A DNA stretch of 64,000 nucleotides, taken from contig JADANN010000415.1 in assembly GCA_018806985.1 (NCBI GenBank), positions 62,001 to 126,000 on the forward strand. Direction: 5' to 3'. The stretch comes from Angiostrongylus vasorum. Its lineage: Eukaryota; Nematoda; Chromadorea; Rhabditida; Metastrongylidae. This document shows, piece after piece, positions 22,346-34,062 of this stretch (the stretch's first letter is position 1; every line of letters starts with the position of its first letter). The notes under the pieces were generated by a model that was given only the letters and a program-made list of their open reading frames with translations, did not search any database and had not been told where the DNA came from. The translations under genes were made by a program, and so were the position numbers.

Positions 22346-22377
22346 CGGCGTTGCAGCCACTTAAACACGCATAAGTT

Positions 22378-22663
22378 AAGAGAGTATGTAGCGCAGTGGT
22401 CGGAGGCGCCTTGCGATTCACAGTGGATCGATCCCCACCCCCCGGTTCACCAAGCCTTCCATCCCACCGGGGTTGGCAAAATGGTACCAGAATTGTCTGG
22501 GAGGATAGCACCACTGGCTCGATACTTCGGTAGGCTACCGCGAGTCATCGTAAAGGCCAGATATGCATTCATTCACCTCCAAACGCTGCTTAATGAAGTC
22601 GAGTGCATGGAGCATCCCTCAGGGATTGATCAACGCCGAGAGCTTTATTTTTTATCCTTTATA
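22378..22663 (+). mobile_element. SINE-A, near full length
   Basis: Head AGAGTATGTAGCGCAGTGGT, box B GTGGATCGATCCCC, full body and tail (GATCAACGCCGAGAGCTTTA). Sequence close to the family consensus. Confidence 0.85.
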
Positions 22664-23194
22664 ATTTTACTGCAGTACAACTTCATTCTGCAGTACTTCA
22701 TCTATCTACCAAATTTTAAAATTTTAGAGTAGTTGTCCAACGCCCTCTGTGGATATCTGTGTCAGTTGTTAAGTGATGAAATAGCAGATATCATTTTGAA
22801 GTTGTGCTAGACTGCCAGTGATGCCATACGATTATTCTTGAGCATCCTGAAATAAGTTTCCTTCTTGGGAAAGGACCGAAGAATATGCCGGGTGGATTAG
22901 AACTTCTAGCCAAGTAACGCAGTTTCCATACGAATCATCCTCCAAGTACGGATGGAAACCAACTTGGAATGAGTGATGACTTTTTTTTGTTTTTGAGACG
23001 CTGGTTTGAACACACTCAGTTTAATTTTTGAAACTGAGCAGCACACACGATATCATTCACAGTAGTCCCGGTTCATAGCAGCTCAAGTGAAGATGTGCCG
23101 GATCGTATGAACGACCAACTTCAACCCCCTCTCGTAGAACTCCAAATTTAGTTTATGTTCCTATAATCCTCATTATGAGCAACTTGATAAAGCA
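22664..23194. other. Non-coding, no feature recognised
   Basis: Unique-looking spacer between two SINE-A copies. Confidence 0.5.
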
Positions 23195-23473
23195 TAGAAG
23201 GATAAAGCTCTCAATGTTGATCAACGCCTAAGGGATGCGCCATGCATTCGACCTCTGTAAGCATCGTTTGGAGGTGACTGAATGCATATATGGCCTCTAT
23301 AATGGCTCGCAGTGGCTTACCGAAGTATCGAGCCAGTGCTGCTATCCTCCCAGACGAGTCTGGTACCAATTTGCCGACCCCGGGGGATGGTATGCTTGGT
23401 GGGCCATGGGCGCGGGGGATCGATTCTACGTGTGTTTTGCAAGACGGCTCCGACTACTGCGCCACACACGCCA
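23195..23473 (-). mobile_element. SINE-A, near full length
   Basis: Tail complement AAGGATAAAGCTCTCAATG; head complement ACTGCGCCACACACGCC. Confidence 0.85.
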
Positions 23474-23727
23474 TGACTAACTTACTGTTGTTAATATGGT
23501 TAGGACCTAGCTTTCATGTTTGGAAACACTTCTATTTAGAAATTCTCTTGTTGTGAAAATTAAAGAGAAAGGAGCGTGAATACTTCTGCGGATTTCACCA
23601 TTAAACTCCTGTCAAATAAATCTGATCGTCAAGGCTACCAATGGCCATTTGAGTGATGAGGACATTCTAGCACCTTTTTTTGCACAACAATTCACGATGT
23701 AGGAGTACGTTGTCCCAGTCATAAAAT

Positions 23728-24016
23728 AAAGGATAAAGGGTAAAGCTCTCGGCGTTGATCAATCCCCTGAAGGATGCACCATGCATTTGACTTCATTAAG
23801 CATCTTTTTTGGAGGTAAATGAATGCATATCTGGCCTTTACAATGACTCGCGGGTGGCCTACCGATGCATCGAGCCAGTGCTGCTGTCCTCTCAGACAAA
23901 CCTGGTACCAGTTTGCCAACATCGGAGGGATGAAAGGCTTGGTAAGCCATAGGTGCGGGGATCGATTCTACGCGTGTGTTGCAGGCAGCCTCCGACCACT
24001 ACGCCACACGCGCCCT
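23728..24016 (-). mobile_element. SINE-A, near full length
   Basis: Tail complement AAAGGATAAAGGGTAAAGC; head complement ACTACGCCACACGCGCCC. Ends about 100 bp before the PLE at 24130. Confidence 0.85.
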
Positions 24017-24117
24017 TTGTTCCAACCATAAGAAGATTAATCTTTAAGGTATTAAGAAATGGAGAGACAGAATAATGAATAAAAGGTGATTATGAAGGAA
24101 TTTTTGTTTTCATGAAG

Positions 24118-24129
24118 ACATTCCTAGTT
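24118..24129 (+). repeat. Left 12-bp target-site duplication of PLE
   Basis: ACATTCCTAGTT, identical to 26827-26838. Confidence 0.85.
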
Positions 24130-24189
24130 CCCAGGATCGACTTTCTATTAACCTCGGCATTGGAATATGAAAGCATCGTTTTCTTGTTC

Positions 24190-24574
24190 AGCAATCGCGA
24201 GGTTGTTAAACAGCATACATTTACTTCCATAGAAAAACACAATACAATACAACAGTAGCTGACGTTTCGGCAGTATCGCCTTCTTCAGAGCCTGGAAGGG
24301 TATACTGATATACAATTTACTAGGCCAAATGCTTCAATGACACTTACAAAAAGACGAAAAACTCTATGGTAATTACATGGTCAACAGCTTCTCGAAAAAA
24401 ACTCACCGCTTTTTTTACGTGCCTTCCCATGAGGAAGATTAGAACAGCTGATTATGGTCGCATAAGGTTGATGACTGCACCATCCCACATCAGAAATTGA
24501 TGCGAACATACGGGGTCAGGTCGCGTATGACCTCTGGGCATTCATCCCTGCTATTCATTGTAGGGTTTTTGGCA
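24190..24574 (-). repeat. Left inverted terminal repeat of PLE
   Basis: Nearly identical, over roughly 390 bp, to the reverse complement of about 26425-26823. It includes the hammerhead motif and the last few codons of the ORF (GCCAAAAACCC region) in inverted orientation. Only a handful of substitutions and one 5-bp TTGTA-type indel were seen. Confidence 0.85.
24255..24293 (-). ncRNA. Hammerhead-like motif in left inverted end
   Basis: Minus strand: GGCT-CTGAAGA-A-GGCGATACTGCC-GAAACGTC-AGC, identical to the plus-strand copy at 26704-26739. Confidence 0.6.
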
Positions 24575-26441
24575 TTCCCAAAGACGTTTTTTAGACAACA
24601 GGACCCTAACGATGGAGTTGACATAAAATTCCGCATGTTTTCGGACGGCGTTCTCAAGACCCTTAATCACTACCGCGATAGAAAGTTTATCTCTAACCTT
24701 ACAGCCGCACAAAAATGTGGCATGCGAGAAATTAGAGAATTAATAAACTCAAAAAGAATAAGATTGTCTGTTAGTGATAAGGGGGGAGAGTTCGTAGTTA
24801 TTCCTCGCCAGCTGGATGTTGAGATAACAGAGGAACATCTTAGTGATGCTACCCTCTATCGCCCATCCTCTGAAAAGGAATACAAAAGTCAATACCGAAA
24901 GCTAAACAATCAATGGGTCAGTGTGGCAAAGGCTGCAGGTTTAAAACCATCGGTTATTTCGCACTTTAAAATCGATACACCAACATGTCCCGTCCTATAC
25001 CTACTTATTAAAACACATAAGTTGGTATCACCTGATGATCTTGCGTCAACCAATCCGTCATCATTTAAGGTTAGACCCATCATCAGCTGTGTAGACGGGC
25101 CAACGGATAGAATAACCTGGTTTTTTAAGCCTAATACTTACCCAGTTGCTTAACCATATTCCAGCTCACCTCACAAATACCCAAATGTTCCTACAACGTC
25201 TACGTAACGCGTCTCCTAATAACGCGTACGTGATGGAGTCCTTCGACGTTACTGCGTTGTACACCAACGTATCGAATGACTCCGCAATGCAAGCCATCTT
25301 CGAACTTCTTGTTAAACATGAAAGAAGAATAAATATGCATGGCTTGTCCATTCAGCAGCTAATGGCTCTCCTAAAGGAGTGCCTAAACTGCTCGATTTTC
25401 AGATGGTCTGGGAAATATTTCGCGCAAATAAGGGGGTTGGCTATGGGACAGCGACTGGCACCAAGCCTTGCCATTGTGTTTATGTCTAAGATAGAAGCCC
25501 CTGCTCTCGATCTCCGGCCACTACTCTACTGCAGATATGTAGATGATTGTTTTGTCATCTTCTCTACGCAGGAGGAGATGGACAAATGCTTTGAATTATT
25601 GAACGAGCAGTCTGAGTACATTAAGTTCACCCGGGAGAAACCGAGAAAAGACTGGCTTCCGTTTTTAAACGTCCAAATAAGCCTATCAAGTAGCGGTTAC
25701 CTGACAAAGTGGTACCGAAAGCCAAGTAACAAGAACATCCCCGTTCACTTCCTTTCTTCCCACCCTTCACACACAAAGAGGGCGATTGTGAGAAACATGT
25801 TTCGAACAGCCACCTCTGTGTGCACAACCGGGGAACTAAAGGAAAAATCGCGCGACTTGGCTCGGCAAATAGCCATCTCCAATGGCTACGAAATAGTAAC
25901 CCCACGAGATAAGTTTAGAAGGAGAGCGACGCGCCCAAGCGAAGCACTTGGCCAAAAGAAAGTCCCGTTTATGCTGCCCTTTATTAGCGATGAAGTAAGC
26001 GTAGCGATTAAACGATGCTTAAGAAGGGCAGGTCTAGAGGAATCGGTAGCGATAGTTGAAATACCACCGGCTACTCTACGTCGTCAGTTAGTTCGTAACC
26101 GCCTGTATGACCGTCTATGCGAAACAACAAATTGCGTAATCTGCCCTTATGGCAGGGACGGTGATTGCATGAGCTCAGGTACGATATACCTGATCTCTTG
26201 TAATAATTGCGGAGATGAATATATTGACGAAACGGGCAAGCCTTTGTGTATCCGTATAAAAGAACACCTTGATGGCAAACGAAAACTAAGACAAAGTACC
26301 CCACTAGGCACGCATAGGATACAAAAGCACAGCGGGGACGATTTTGAAGTAAAAGTCAATATCCTTGCGCAGGAGACTAGAACGCCAGCGCGAAAACTTC
26401 TTGAGGCTTTTTTGGATAAATGCCAAAAAACCCTACAATGA
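24497..26441 (+). pseudogene. PLE reverse transcriptase-GIY-YIG ORF, single frameshift, 5'-truncated
   Basis: Two overlapping frames, 24497-25153 and 25146-26441, are separated by one apparent extra T in the T6 run at 25121-25126. The related copy at 17513-17959 reads through this point. Domains in order: pre-palm block (RIRLSVSDKGGEFVVIP, about 24755), RPIISCVDGPTDRITWF (about 25072), motif A SFDVTALYTN (about 25236), motif B LAMGQRLAPS (about 25437), motif C YVDD (25535-25546), Cys cluster CVICPYGRDGDC, GIY-YIG (GTIYLISCNNCGDEYID, about 26176-26228) and RIKEHL. The second half of the GIY-YIG signature reads YID, not the YIG kept in three other copies. The first 25 or so codons lie in the inverted repeat and are not genuine. 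Without the frameshift and truncation it would be the best RT of the window; the frameshift could also be a homopolymer assembly error. Confidence 0.9.
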
Positions 26442-26823
26442 ATAGCAGGGATGAATGCCCAGAGGTCATACGCGACCTGACCCCGTATGTTCGCATCAAT
26501 TTCTGATGTGGGATGGTGCAGTCATCAACCTTATGCGACCATAATCAGCTGTTCTAATCTTCCTCATGGGAAGGCACGTAAAAAAAGCGGTGAGTTTTTT
26601 TCGAGAAGCTGTTGACCATGTAATTACCATAGAGTTTTTCGTCTTTTTGTAAGTGTCATTGAAGCGTTTGGCCTAGTAAATTGTATGTCAGTATACCCTT
26701 CCAGGCTCTGAAGAAGGCGATACTGCCGAAACGTCAGCTACTGTTGTATTGTATTGTATTGTGTTTTTCTATGGAAGTAAATATATGCTGTTTAACAACC
26801 TCGCGATTGCTGAACAAGAAAAC
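26416..26823 (+). repeat. Right terminal repeat of PLE
   Basis: Partner of the left inverted end. Its outermost bases are GCTGAACAAGAAAACGAC, directly followed by the TSD. Confidence 0.85.
26704..26739 (+). ncRNA. Hammerhead-like ribozyme motif of PLE 3' terminus
   Basis: GGCT-CTGAAGA-A-GGCGATACTGCC-GAAACGTC-AGC. Stem II GGCG/UGCC closes with one G-U pair. About 265 bp past the ORF stop. Confidence 0.65.
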
Positions 26824-26826
26824 GAC

Positions 26827-26838
26827 ACATTCCTAGTT
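26827..26838 (+). repeat. Right 12-bp target-site duplication of PLE
   Basis: ACATTCCTAGTT, identical to 24118-24129. Confidence 0.85.
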
Positions 26839-29215
26839 ATTGGAAAGAATGCACAGACTCTGGTATCGCTACTTCGAGCTCCGTCAATTCTATTTATTTC
26901 CATAAATCATATGAAACTATGTTAAGCATGAATCGTTCCATCAGGCGAATTCTTGAAAAACGGTATTCCACCATGAAATGAAAAAGATATGAGTGGGGAG
27001 TGGAAAATGTACTTAGAACTGAGAGGAGTAGAATTAGGCGCGCTCTTTGAATAGTAAAATGAACGGATTTATATAAATAGTTAGAGGGAAATATTGTACT
27101 CCATTTTGTCGAAAAGATCTATTTTCTCAACTTTCTCTAACATTCTCAGCAGGAATCCCTTAAGGCAAAGCCATTCTCGTGAACTTGTGCTGTTGATGTC
27201 TCTGTGAGAAGCTTGAAACACAACGAACACAACAGAAACAACAGTCGGTGATCATTCGGAGTTGGGCCATTTGGAGAAAGGATCGTCTCTAAATCGTTCT
27301 CATTAAACTCACGTTCGTCGCCTCGATGGATCTTGAATGAAACACGAATGTGACCTGTATGTATTACCTCTATAAGTCAGCTCAACATGAATTTTATTGA
27401 CTACCGTTCTGTTCACGTCAGCAAAAATTCTGACATTCCTCTATGATACAGAAGTATGATATAATAAAAAAAGTTTCAAGATCTCGCGTCATTTTCTCTG
27501 AAATCTGTCTACCTCTCAGAATGCAGAATCGACCGATTATCACTGAGCGCAAAAAATATGGAGGTAAATATGGAGGTAAATCGGAGTATGTAAAGAATAT
27601 AACATGAAACGTTCAAGAGGACGCACGCTCGGATGTCGAACATTCACGACTCGCCCATTGACTTCGTTCGCCCATTAGATAACACTTTAATCCCGAAAAC
27701 GCCGGCCGCGTCTTTCTTCAAGTCATCATCACGGATAGTCACTAACCCCGTAAGCATTAGCAGGATATTTGTTGCCTTGGGAATTCAGTTTCCTTCAGGA
27801 TGCAGTTAATCGTGAGAGAAGTTTATCTTTCACTGCCTTTTTGAGCAAAAGTTTCAAAGTCCCTTAGTCTCTTTTTTTTCATCTGAAGACTTCTTTCTTG
27901 TTTCTGTAACGTTCTTTTTTCTTCTGCACTTTTGCAGTCTACTACAAGTCCTCTCAAATTTACCTGTTTTTCATCATCGGGAAACCCACTTATTCTGCTT
28001 TAAATGGTAATTTGGTCTCAAGCCTGTTAATCAAGAAAGTTATTGTTTTTTAGTTATCACTCGTATGTTTTTGTTTTGTTTGTTTCAATCCTAAGCAAGT
28101 TAGACACTAAAAAATGGTTTTTGCGTTTTTCCTTTAGCTTCGTCCTCCTATCATTTTTTCCGTGGAGTCATAGACGTTTCCTTTTGAATAAAACCTCATA
28201 TGGTAGATCGCATAAAAAGTCCTACTCATTTTAACTAATGATATTTCTAATGATTCACATCGCTGAGATGCTGTGATGCTCGTTCTTCATTTGTGAGAAC
28301 ACTTCATCCAAAATTTGTCACCATCCTTCTCATCATCTATTTAGAAGGTTTCTGTTTCACCAGGTTTCCTTGAAAGCCCAGCTTTGAGAGGACACACCGA
28401 ATCTTGCCGCATTCTCTAGGTGATGTTAGTTGGAGAGGGTTTAGCTCTCTAGGGACCCATTTTATCGTTCTGTTGGTTTATCTGCCGTCAATTCTTGCAA
28501 GTATTTTTTTAGTCGGTCCATCAGTTTAGTGTTGCTTACGCAAATTCAGCTCAAGCAGACAAGTTTCCATGCTTTATAGGTGGTTGGATAAGCATAGTCT
28601 TCATCCTGTTTTGTAGTTGAAATATCCAGTAGCAGTAACGTTCTGTTAAAGGTGGTGACCGCTAAGGATTTGACATCCGTGCTTATCTGCCGTCTTCTTC
28701 AAAGTATCAAGTGCTGTCGATGTCGCTTTCAGTCTTATGGCAAGCTTCTGCATTTAGCTTTCCTTCATTTTAGCTGAAAAGAGTATTAGAAGTATTATTC
28801 TTTATGTTGGTCTCAAAAACCTTCTGAATGGAGAAATAAAGATGTCGTTAGCGAAACGAGAACTCCTTTAACCTCATTTCGCCAGCCTATCTACAATGTG
28901 AGTTATGGCAAAGTCGCGTTGCCCGGCACCGATGAGATTTTGTCATTCCAACGTTTGGAGCCGTTGTTGAATCTTCCAGTCAATGCTCACTCCAGTTGTT
29001 GTACTCGACTAAAGTTCTGCGATGGAAAAGCCACAGCTTTTGATCGTTCAGTAACTAGTAAATATTAATAGATTGTATCTGTTGGAACGTTTTAGTGAAG
29101 AATAATGGTTGTGGCAATGGTCAGATGATTTCTTGCTCCCTTAATTTTTTTTCCCACGGCGACGTAGACTACAGCGGCGTACTTATCATTAACTGTGTGC
29201 ATTTTGTTCTGCCAA
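26839..29215. other. 2.4 kb without a recognised gene
   Basis: The longest stretch with neither repeat family nor recognised exon. A short direct repeat (TATGGAGGTAAA twice) occurs at about 27558-27582. The 28043-28234 plus frame is hydrophobic and T-rich, with no coding signal. A decayed element cannot be excluded. Confidence 0.5.
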
Positions 29216-29480
29216 GATAAAGCTCTCGGCATTGATCAATCCTTGAGGGATGCGCTACGCATTCGACTTTATCAACCACCGTTTGGAGGTGATCGAATGC
29301 ATATCTGGCCTTTACAATGATTCGCTGTGGCCGACCGATTTATCGAGCCAGTGCTGCTATCCTCTCAGACAAGTTGGTACCAATTTGGAGGGATGGAGCG
29401 CTTGGTGAGCCATAGGCACGGTGATCGATTCCACGTTTGTGTTGCAGTGCGCCTCCGACCAGTGCGCCACACGCGCCCTT
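29216..29480 (-). mobile_element. SINE-A, with internal deletion
   Basis: Tail complement GATAAAGCTCTCGGCATTG at left; head complement GTGCGCCACACGCGCCC at right. A deletion around 29385 removes the CCGACCCCGG block. Confidence 0.85.
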
Positions 29481-29769
29481 TTTGGCTGACTATATGTTCA
29501 TGCTAAATAATATTACTTTTTATTACAAAAACTGGAGCAGATCGTTTAGGATGTCATCCTGTATTCTGTTATGATTTTTCCCTTTTCGCGTACAGAACCT
29601 AAGTTGGTCTTTTTTTTCCGCAGGATTTATTTAATTATTATGATTACTGCATGGCCCAACATCAAATGTATAGCCCAATGCCGATCCCAACATTTCTTTC
29701 TTTCTATTTGCTTCGTAGCCTTCACCATTCATGAAGGTTTTCAAACTTTTTCTGCATATGGCTTCGGCT

Positions 29770-30010
29770 CTTGCTTGAGGGCTCCTCTTTTTTCGTTGCG
29801 GATGCCGTTGAATGCTGGTCGAGTCAATTCTCCCTGGAATCTTTGGATGGCCCAGTTAGAGCGTGCTCACGTGGATTGGAGGGAGCCGGCTTGCTACAGA
29901 AAAGCCTAGTAGCAAGTTCTCGACACCGGAGAAATGAGAAAATTGGTGAGCGCGAGACAGGATGGAGCCATACAAGGTTGCATTGGGCCGCCCGCGTGAT
30001 GAGCGGAATT
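29770..30010 (-). mobile_element. Repeat D copy
   Basis: Shares blocks with 61300-61515: GAATGCTGGTCGAGTCAATT, CCCTGGAATC, and CACAATGTGCAACCC against CACTGTGCAATCCG. Plus-strand frames over this region are fortuitous. Confidence 0.45.
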
Positions 30011-30967
30011 ACTACCACAATGTGCAACCCATTGTTAGACTGCTTTAATATAGGTTCTTTGTTGAGCCTTTCTGTTTTACTTTCTAGAGCTCTAGTTTTG
30101 CTAAAACAACTTGCTATCGACGTTTCTGTACTTTCACAATCTTCGCCTTCTTTGCGCGTATAGTAATTTTGAAGCACTCAACTAACTGCTTATGATTATA
30201 TATTTTAGGTTCGCTGTTCTGGGCTCATAAAACGGTAGCCCTTGGGTCTTACATGCCATGAACCCGAAATATGCTTGTAGGGAAATCGTTATTCTGCGTA
30301 ACGCTCATTTGTTACTTGAGTGGTTTCACGAATGTCATAAGCGTTAATTAATCCTTCAACTCTCAAAAGTAGCCAAATCTTTTTGTCGTATTTTTTTAGA
30401 AATAGGGTTGTAATTTCTTCACTTAACAATAGTTTTCTTTAGTAGGGAAATTGATTCCATGTCATACAGCAGATTAGCGTTAACGTATTGCTTTTCTTAA
30501 CTCTCAGCGAAGTAAAAAAAGGGTAACAAGCGACTCGTCGAAAGAAAAATAAACTACAGCTGTCGTCCAATATTACTTCCTGGAAGTAGTCGCTGAAGAG
30601 ACGAATATCCATGTGGAAGTGGCTCATACTGGCCATAGCACCAGGTAATTTCAATGTTTCTTTCGGAGCATGAAAATTTACATCTACTCACGATTTATTC
30701 GCTGAAAACCTTTTGTTCCTTTATGGTTCGAGTCGGCCACTAGGAAGTGTATTGCCTCGGTTTTCGGCTAAATTTATGTCTTACGCGATATAAACCACAG
30801 AAAAGATGCTTTACAACCCACATCGACATTCTTAGTTTCTGCTCAATCGTAAAAAGTTCGATACTAACTTACATTGGTTTTCGGAAATAGTGGAGAATCT
30901 TCACCATGGGCAAACCATAGTCAAATTCAGAAAGCCGAGTTTCTATAAACTTCGGCATAAACAATCG
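30011..30967. other. Non-coding, no feature recognised
   Basis: No repeat family or exon recognised. Confidence 0.5.
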
Positions 30968-31068
30968 ATATGTTTATTTACATGTCCTTATGAACTGATC
31001 TTGTTGAGCTGATGCGAGGTTGATACAGTTATCGTCATTGTTGTTGTTGTTGGCCGATGGCTGACGTT

Positions 31069-31097
31069 TCGGCGATTTCCCTTTCCTCATAGCCTGG
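31069..31097 (-). ncRNA. Decayed hammerhead-like motif
   Basis: Minus strand: GGCT-ATGAGGA-A-AGGGAAATCGCC-GAAACGTC-AGC. The first core C is lost and stem II is weakened, so it is unlikely to be active. Confidence 0.45.
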
Positions 31098-31235
31098 ACG
31101 TATTTTATACAAGAATAACTTAGTAATTCGATGGAGAGACCAAGGTATTAATGAAGATCTAACGTATAAATAATCGCCTTATTGTTCAAAAAACTATTCA
31201 CTGTGCTACGAGTTACGAGTGAGACTGCCCGCGCG

Positions 31236-31664
31236 TTATTCACGTGTGATAATAGCGAGGCCCACCCAGATCAAAAAAATCATTGTCAAATAAGGCGCCA
31301 GATCACTTGTGATAGTGAAGCATTCTTCTTTCCGGTTCATCTTTGGATTTTTGAAATTTATCCAAAACGCCTCAAGAGTCTTGCGCGTTGATGTTTTTGA
31401 TTCCTGCACTTCGATCCAGACAGTCACTTCAAAATCATCGCCATTGTGTTTTTGTGAGCTATGTGTAATTAGAGGAGTTCTTTGACGAATTTTAACTTTC
31501 CCATCCAGATGTTCTTTTATGCGGACACAAAGCACTATTCTACCCGTTTCCACTATTTGTTCCTCACTGCATACCTCACACGAGATCAAGTGTATTTTAC
31601 CTGAACTCACCCAATCCCCGTCCCTTCCGTTAGGACAGACCATACAGTTTTGTGAGCTGTACAA
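31236..31664 (-). pseudogene. PLE GIY-YIG domain fragment
   Basis: Minus frame with CMVCPNGRDGDW (one Cys lost), GKIHLISCEVCSEEQIVETG (GIY-YIG degraded to EQIVETG), VRIKEHLDGKVKIRQ and the C-terminal TSTRKTLEAFWINFKNPKMN. Catalytic tyrosine and glycine of YIG are gone. Confidence 0.75.
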
Positions 31665-32066
31665 ACTATCACAGAGGCGGCTGTGAACTAATTGGCAACG
31701 TAGGGTATTGGACTAGAGGTCAATAATCGCCACATAGTTTTGACGACCACTTCTTCACAAGCGCCTCTTAAAGGCCTAACTTACTTCACTTGATATGACG
31801 GGCAGCTTAAAAGGGATGTTACTTACGTTCGAAACATTATTTTGGGGAACAGTTCTACCCTTTTGTCTGACCGCAGTGGCTTCTGCTTCTGTAGGCATTG
31901 GTAATGGCCATTTTTCGTGCCACGTTTAGCGATTCCTTCCGTTCCTCTTCTCCTGTGCACACATTTTTAGCCGTACGGTACATGTTTTTGATAAGTGCTT
32001 TTTTTCATGTGTGAATGCTGAGAGAAGAGGTGGTGAGCTGGTATATTTTTTGCTACTTGGCTTACG

Positions 32067-32395
32067 TTACCATTTTGTTATATAGCCACTTTCTGAAAGC
32101 TTTATTTGAATGATTAAGAATGGAAGCCAGTTCTCGGTTAGTTTCTCTCTTGTATATTTTATATGCTCTGACTGTCTGTTCAACAATTCAAAGTACCCAG
32201 CCATTTGTTCTTGTGTGGAACAAATGACGAAACAGTCCTCTATGTATCCACAGTGGACTAAGGATCCGCAATTGAAAACTGGAGGTTCCAGGTTAGATAT
32301 GAAAGAGATGGCAAAGTTTGGTGCAACGCTGTCCCATGGCCAACCCTCTAATTTGTGCAAAATATTTTCCAGACCACCTGAAGATTGAACAATTA
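32067..32395 (-). pseudogene. PLE reverse transcriptase fragment, motifs B and C
   Basis: Minus frame 32067-32360 reads GWPWDSVAPNFAISFISN (motif B, MGQ altered to PWD) and CGYIEDCFVICSTQEQM. Motif C is YIED instead of YIDD, a change at a catalytic aspartate. The 5' limit falls at LNCSIFRWSGKYF, a few bases from the RTE end. Confidence 0.75.
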
Positions 32396-33303
32396 AGACA
32401 CTGTCCCTGTCCTAATCACCTGTATCACGTGAAGTCCCGTTGATTATCGAGCGACTCGAGAGGGCAGTAAATCCTCCATTTTTTCCCTGTCGCGTGTAAC
32501 AGCAGCCCAGTGGGGTCTGCTCGCTCTATGGATTCGTCGAGCATCATATCTTTCTTCTAGGCTCTTCGTGAAGAACTCTGACCATCGAGTCGGTGGTCAT
32601 CTTCAGTACGCTTGATATCCCGAGGAATCCAGTCGCTAACGGCTCTTGTCCATCGGTTGTCATTCATACACATTACGTGTCTGGCCCACCTTATCCTCGA
32701 CTGTTTGGCGTACAGAACGGCATCTCTGGTTTTTGATCGTTAACTTAGATCGGAGTTTCGGATCCCATCCCTTCCTTGTGTGAGACGGGATACTCCTAGC
32801 ATCGTCCTTTCGACTGCGCGTTCGATAACGCTGAGTGATCTTTCATCCAGCTTACGGAGCGACCAGGTTTCTGACGCATACGTTAGAGCACGAAGTACCG
32901 TTGAGTCGAAAAGGTGGGCACGTAGTCGGGTGTTCTTTGTTATCTTCACTACATCCTCGATGCTCTTGAAAGTTCCCCAAGCCGCTCCCTTCCTTCTGCT
33001 CAGCTCTGGAGCTAAGTCGTTCATCATATTGATTTCCCGACCTACATAGTCATAACTGGAGCATTCGGAGATATTCGTTCCGTTGAGCGTCTTCATGAAC
33101 ATCGTTTTTTGTGAGATTTAGTCGAAGACCAATCTTTCCACAGGCTTTATCAAAGTCCGAAAGCATACGTTCCGCTTGGCTAATGTTCGGTGTTATAAGG
33201 ACGATGTCATCAGCTAAGCGAAGATAATGTAACTGCCGACCACCGATTTTCACTCCCATATTATCCCATTCCAGTGTTCAGCATGACGTTCTGGAGGGTG
33301 GCG

Positions 33304-34062
33304 CTAAATAATTTTTGGCGAGATGGTATCGCATTGCCTAAATCCTCTTTTGACGTCAATGTTAATATCGTTGTAGAATGGTGATATCTTGGTTGTGAAA
33401 TTTTTGTACAGCTCACTAAGAATCTTTATGTACTGGGTAACGACTCCTTGACTACCAAGGGCTTCTATGACTGCTTCTATCTCAATTGAATCAAAGACCT
33501 TCTTTAAACCGATGAAAGTGAGACAAAGCGGTCTTTTGTACTCTCGCGATACTTCAACGAGCCTTGTTATCGTGTGGATGTGGTCCATCGTACTAAAACC
33601 TTTTCGAAACCCTGTTTGCTCAAATGGCTGCCCTTCGTCCAGTGTTCTGTCAGTCCTGTTTGGCAAGACTCGAGTGAAAAGTTTGTAGACGACAGACAGC
33701 AAGCAGGTTGGGCGATATTTGCCGATATCTTGTAGGTCACCCTTCTTGTACAATAACACGGTCTTGCTGCTCTTCCATTGCGTAGGGACCTTGCATTCAG
33801 ACAGGTAACGTGTGAAGAGCCGAGCAAGTGTGTTTACGAGGACTGGCGGAAGATTCTTCAGGTGCTCTGATCTTATCCTGTCCGGACCTGGTGTTGTTCG
33901 ATTTTTCACCGACGACATGTCGGATTTCGGAAGGGGAGGACCGGCATGTGATGGAAGGTGGACGTGGCTATCGAAGAGATCTGAGTAGTATTCGTGAGTG
34001 GTTTTCTCTGTTGCCTTTCTGGACACTGTAACTGTTCCGTCTGGGCGTCGGAGTGCAATCAT
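33304..34062 (-). pseudogene. RTE reverse transcriptase core
   Basis: A 252-codon frame with ARLFTRYLSECKVPTQWK, TVLLYKKGDLQDIGKYRP, FRKGFSTMDHIHTITRLVE and a motif A in which Asp is replaced by Gly (FIGLKKVFDS), then KISPFYNDINIDVKRGFRQ (motif B). The frame ends before motif C, which is in the next frame (33050-33259). Confidence 0.85.

Larger units (their letters stand above)
24130..26826 (+). mobile_element. Penelope-like element with long inverted ends, most intact copy
   Basis: A 2697-bp insertion bounded by 12-bp TSDs. Layout: inverted 3' terminus (24130-24574), coding region (about 24577-26441) for RT plus GIY-YIG, then 3' terminus in normal orientation (about 26420-26826). The N-terminal block seen in other copies is missing, so the element is 5'-truncated and the gap is occupied by the inverted terminus. 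The left end also carries about 40 bp of inverted ORF-start sequence (CCCAGGATCGACTTTC), which implies that the inverted piece was copied across a tandem junction of two units. Confidence 0.9.

Noticed and set aside
28043..28234. Hydrophobic 63-codon ORF, possible membrane protein
   Set aside because: T-rich composition alone explains hydrophobicity; no splice or homology support.
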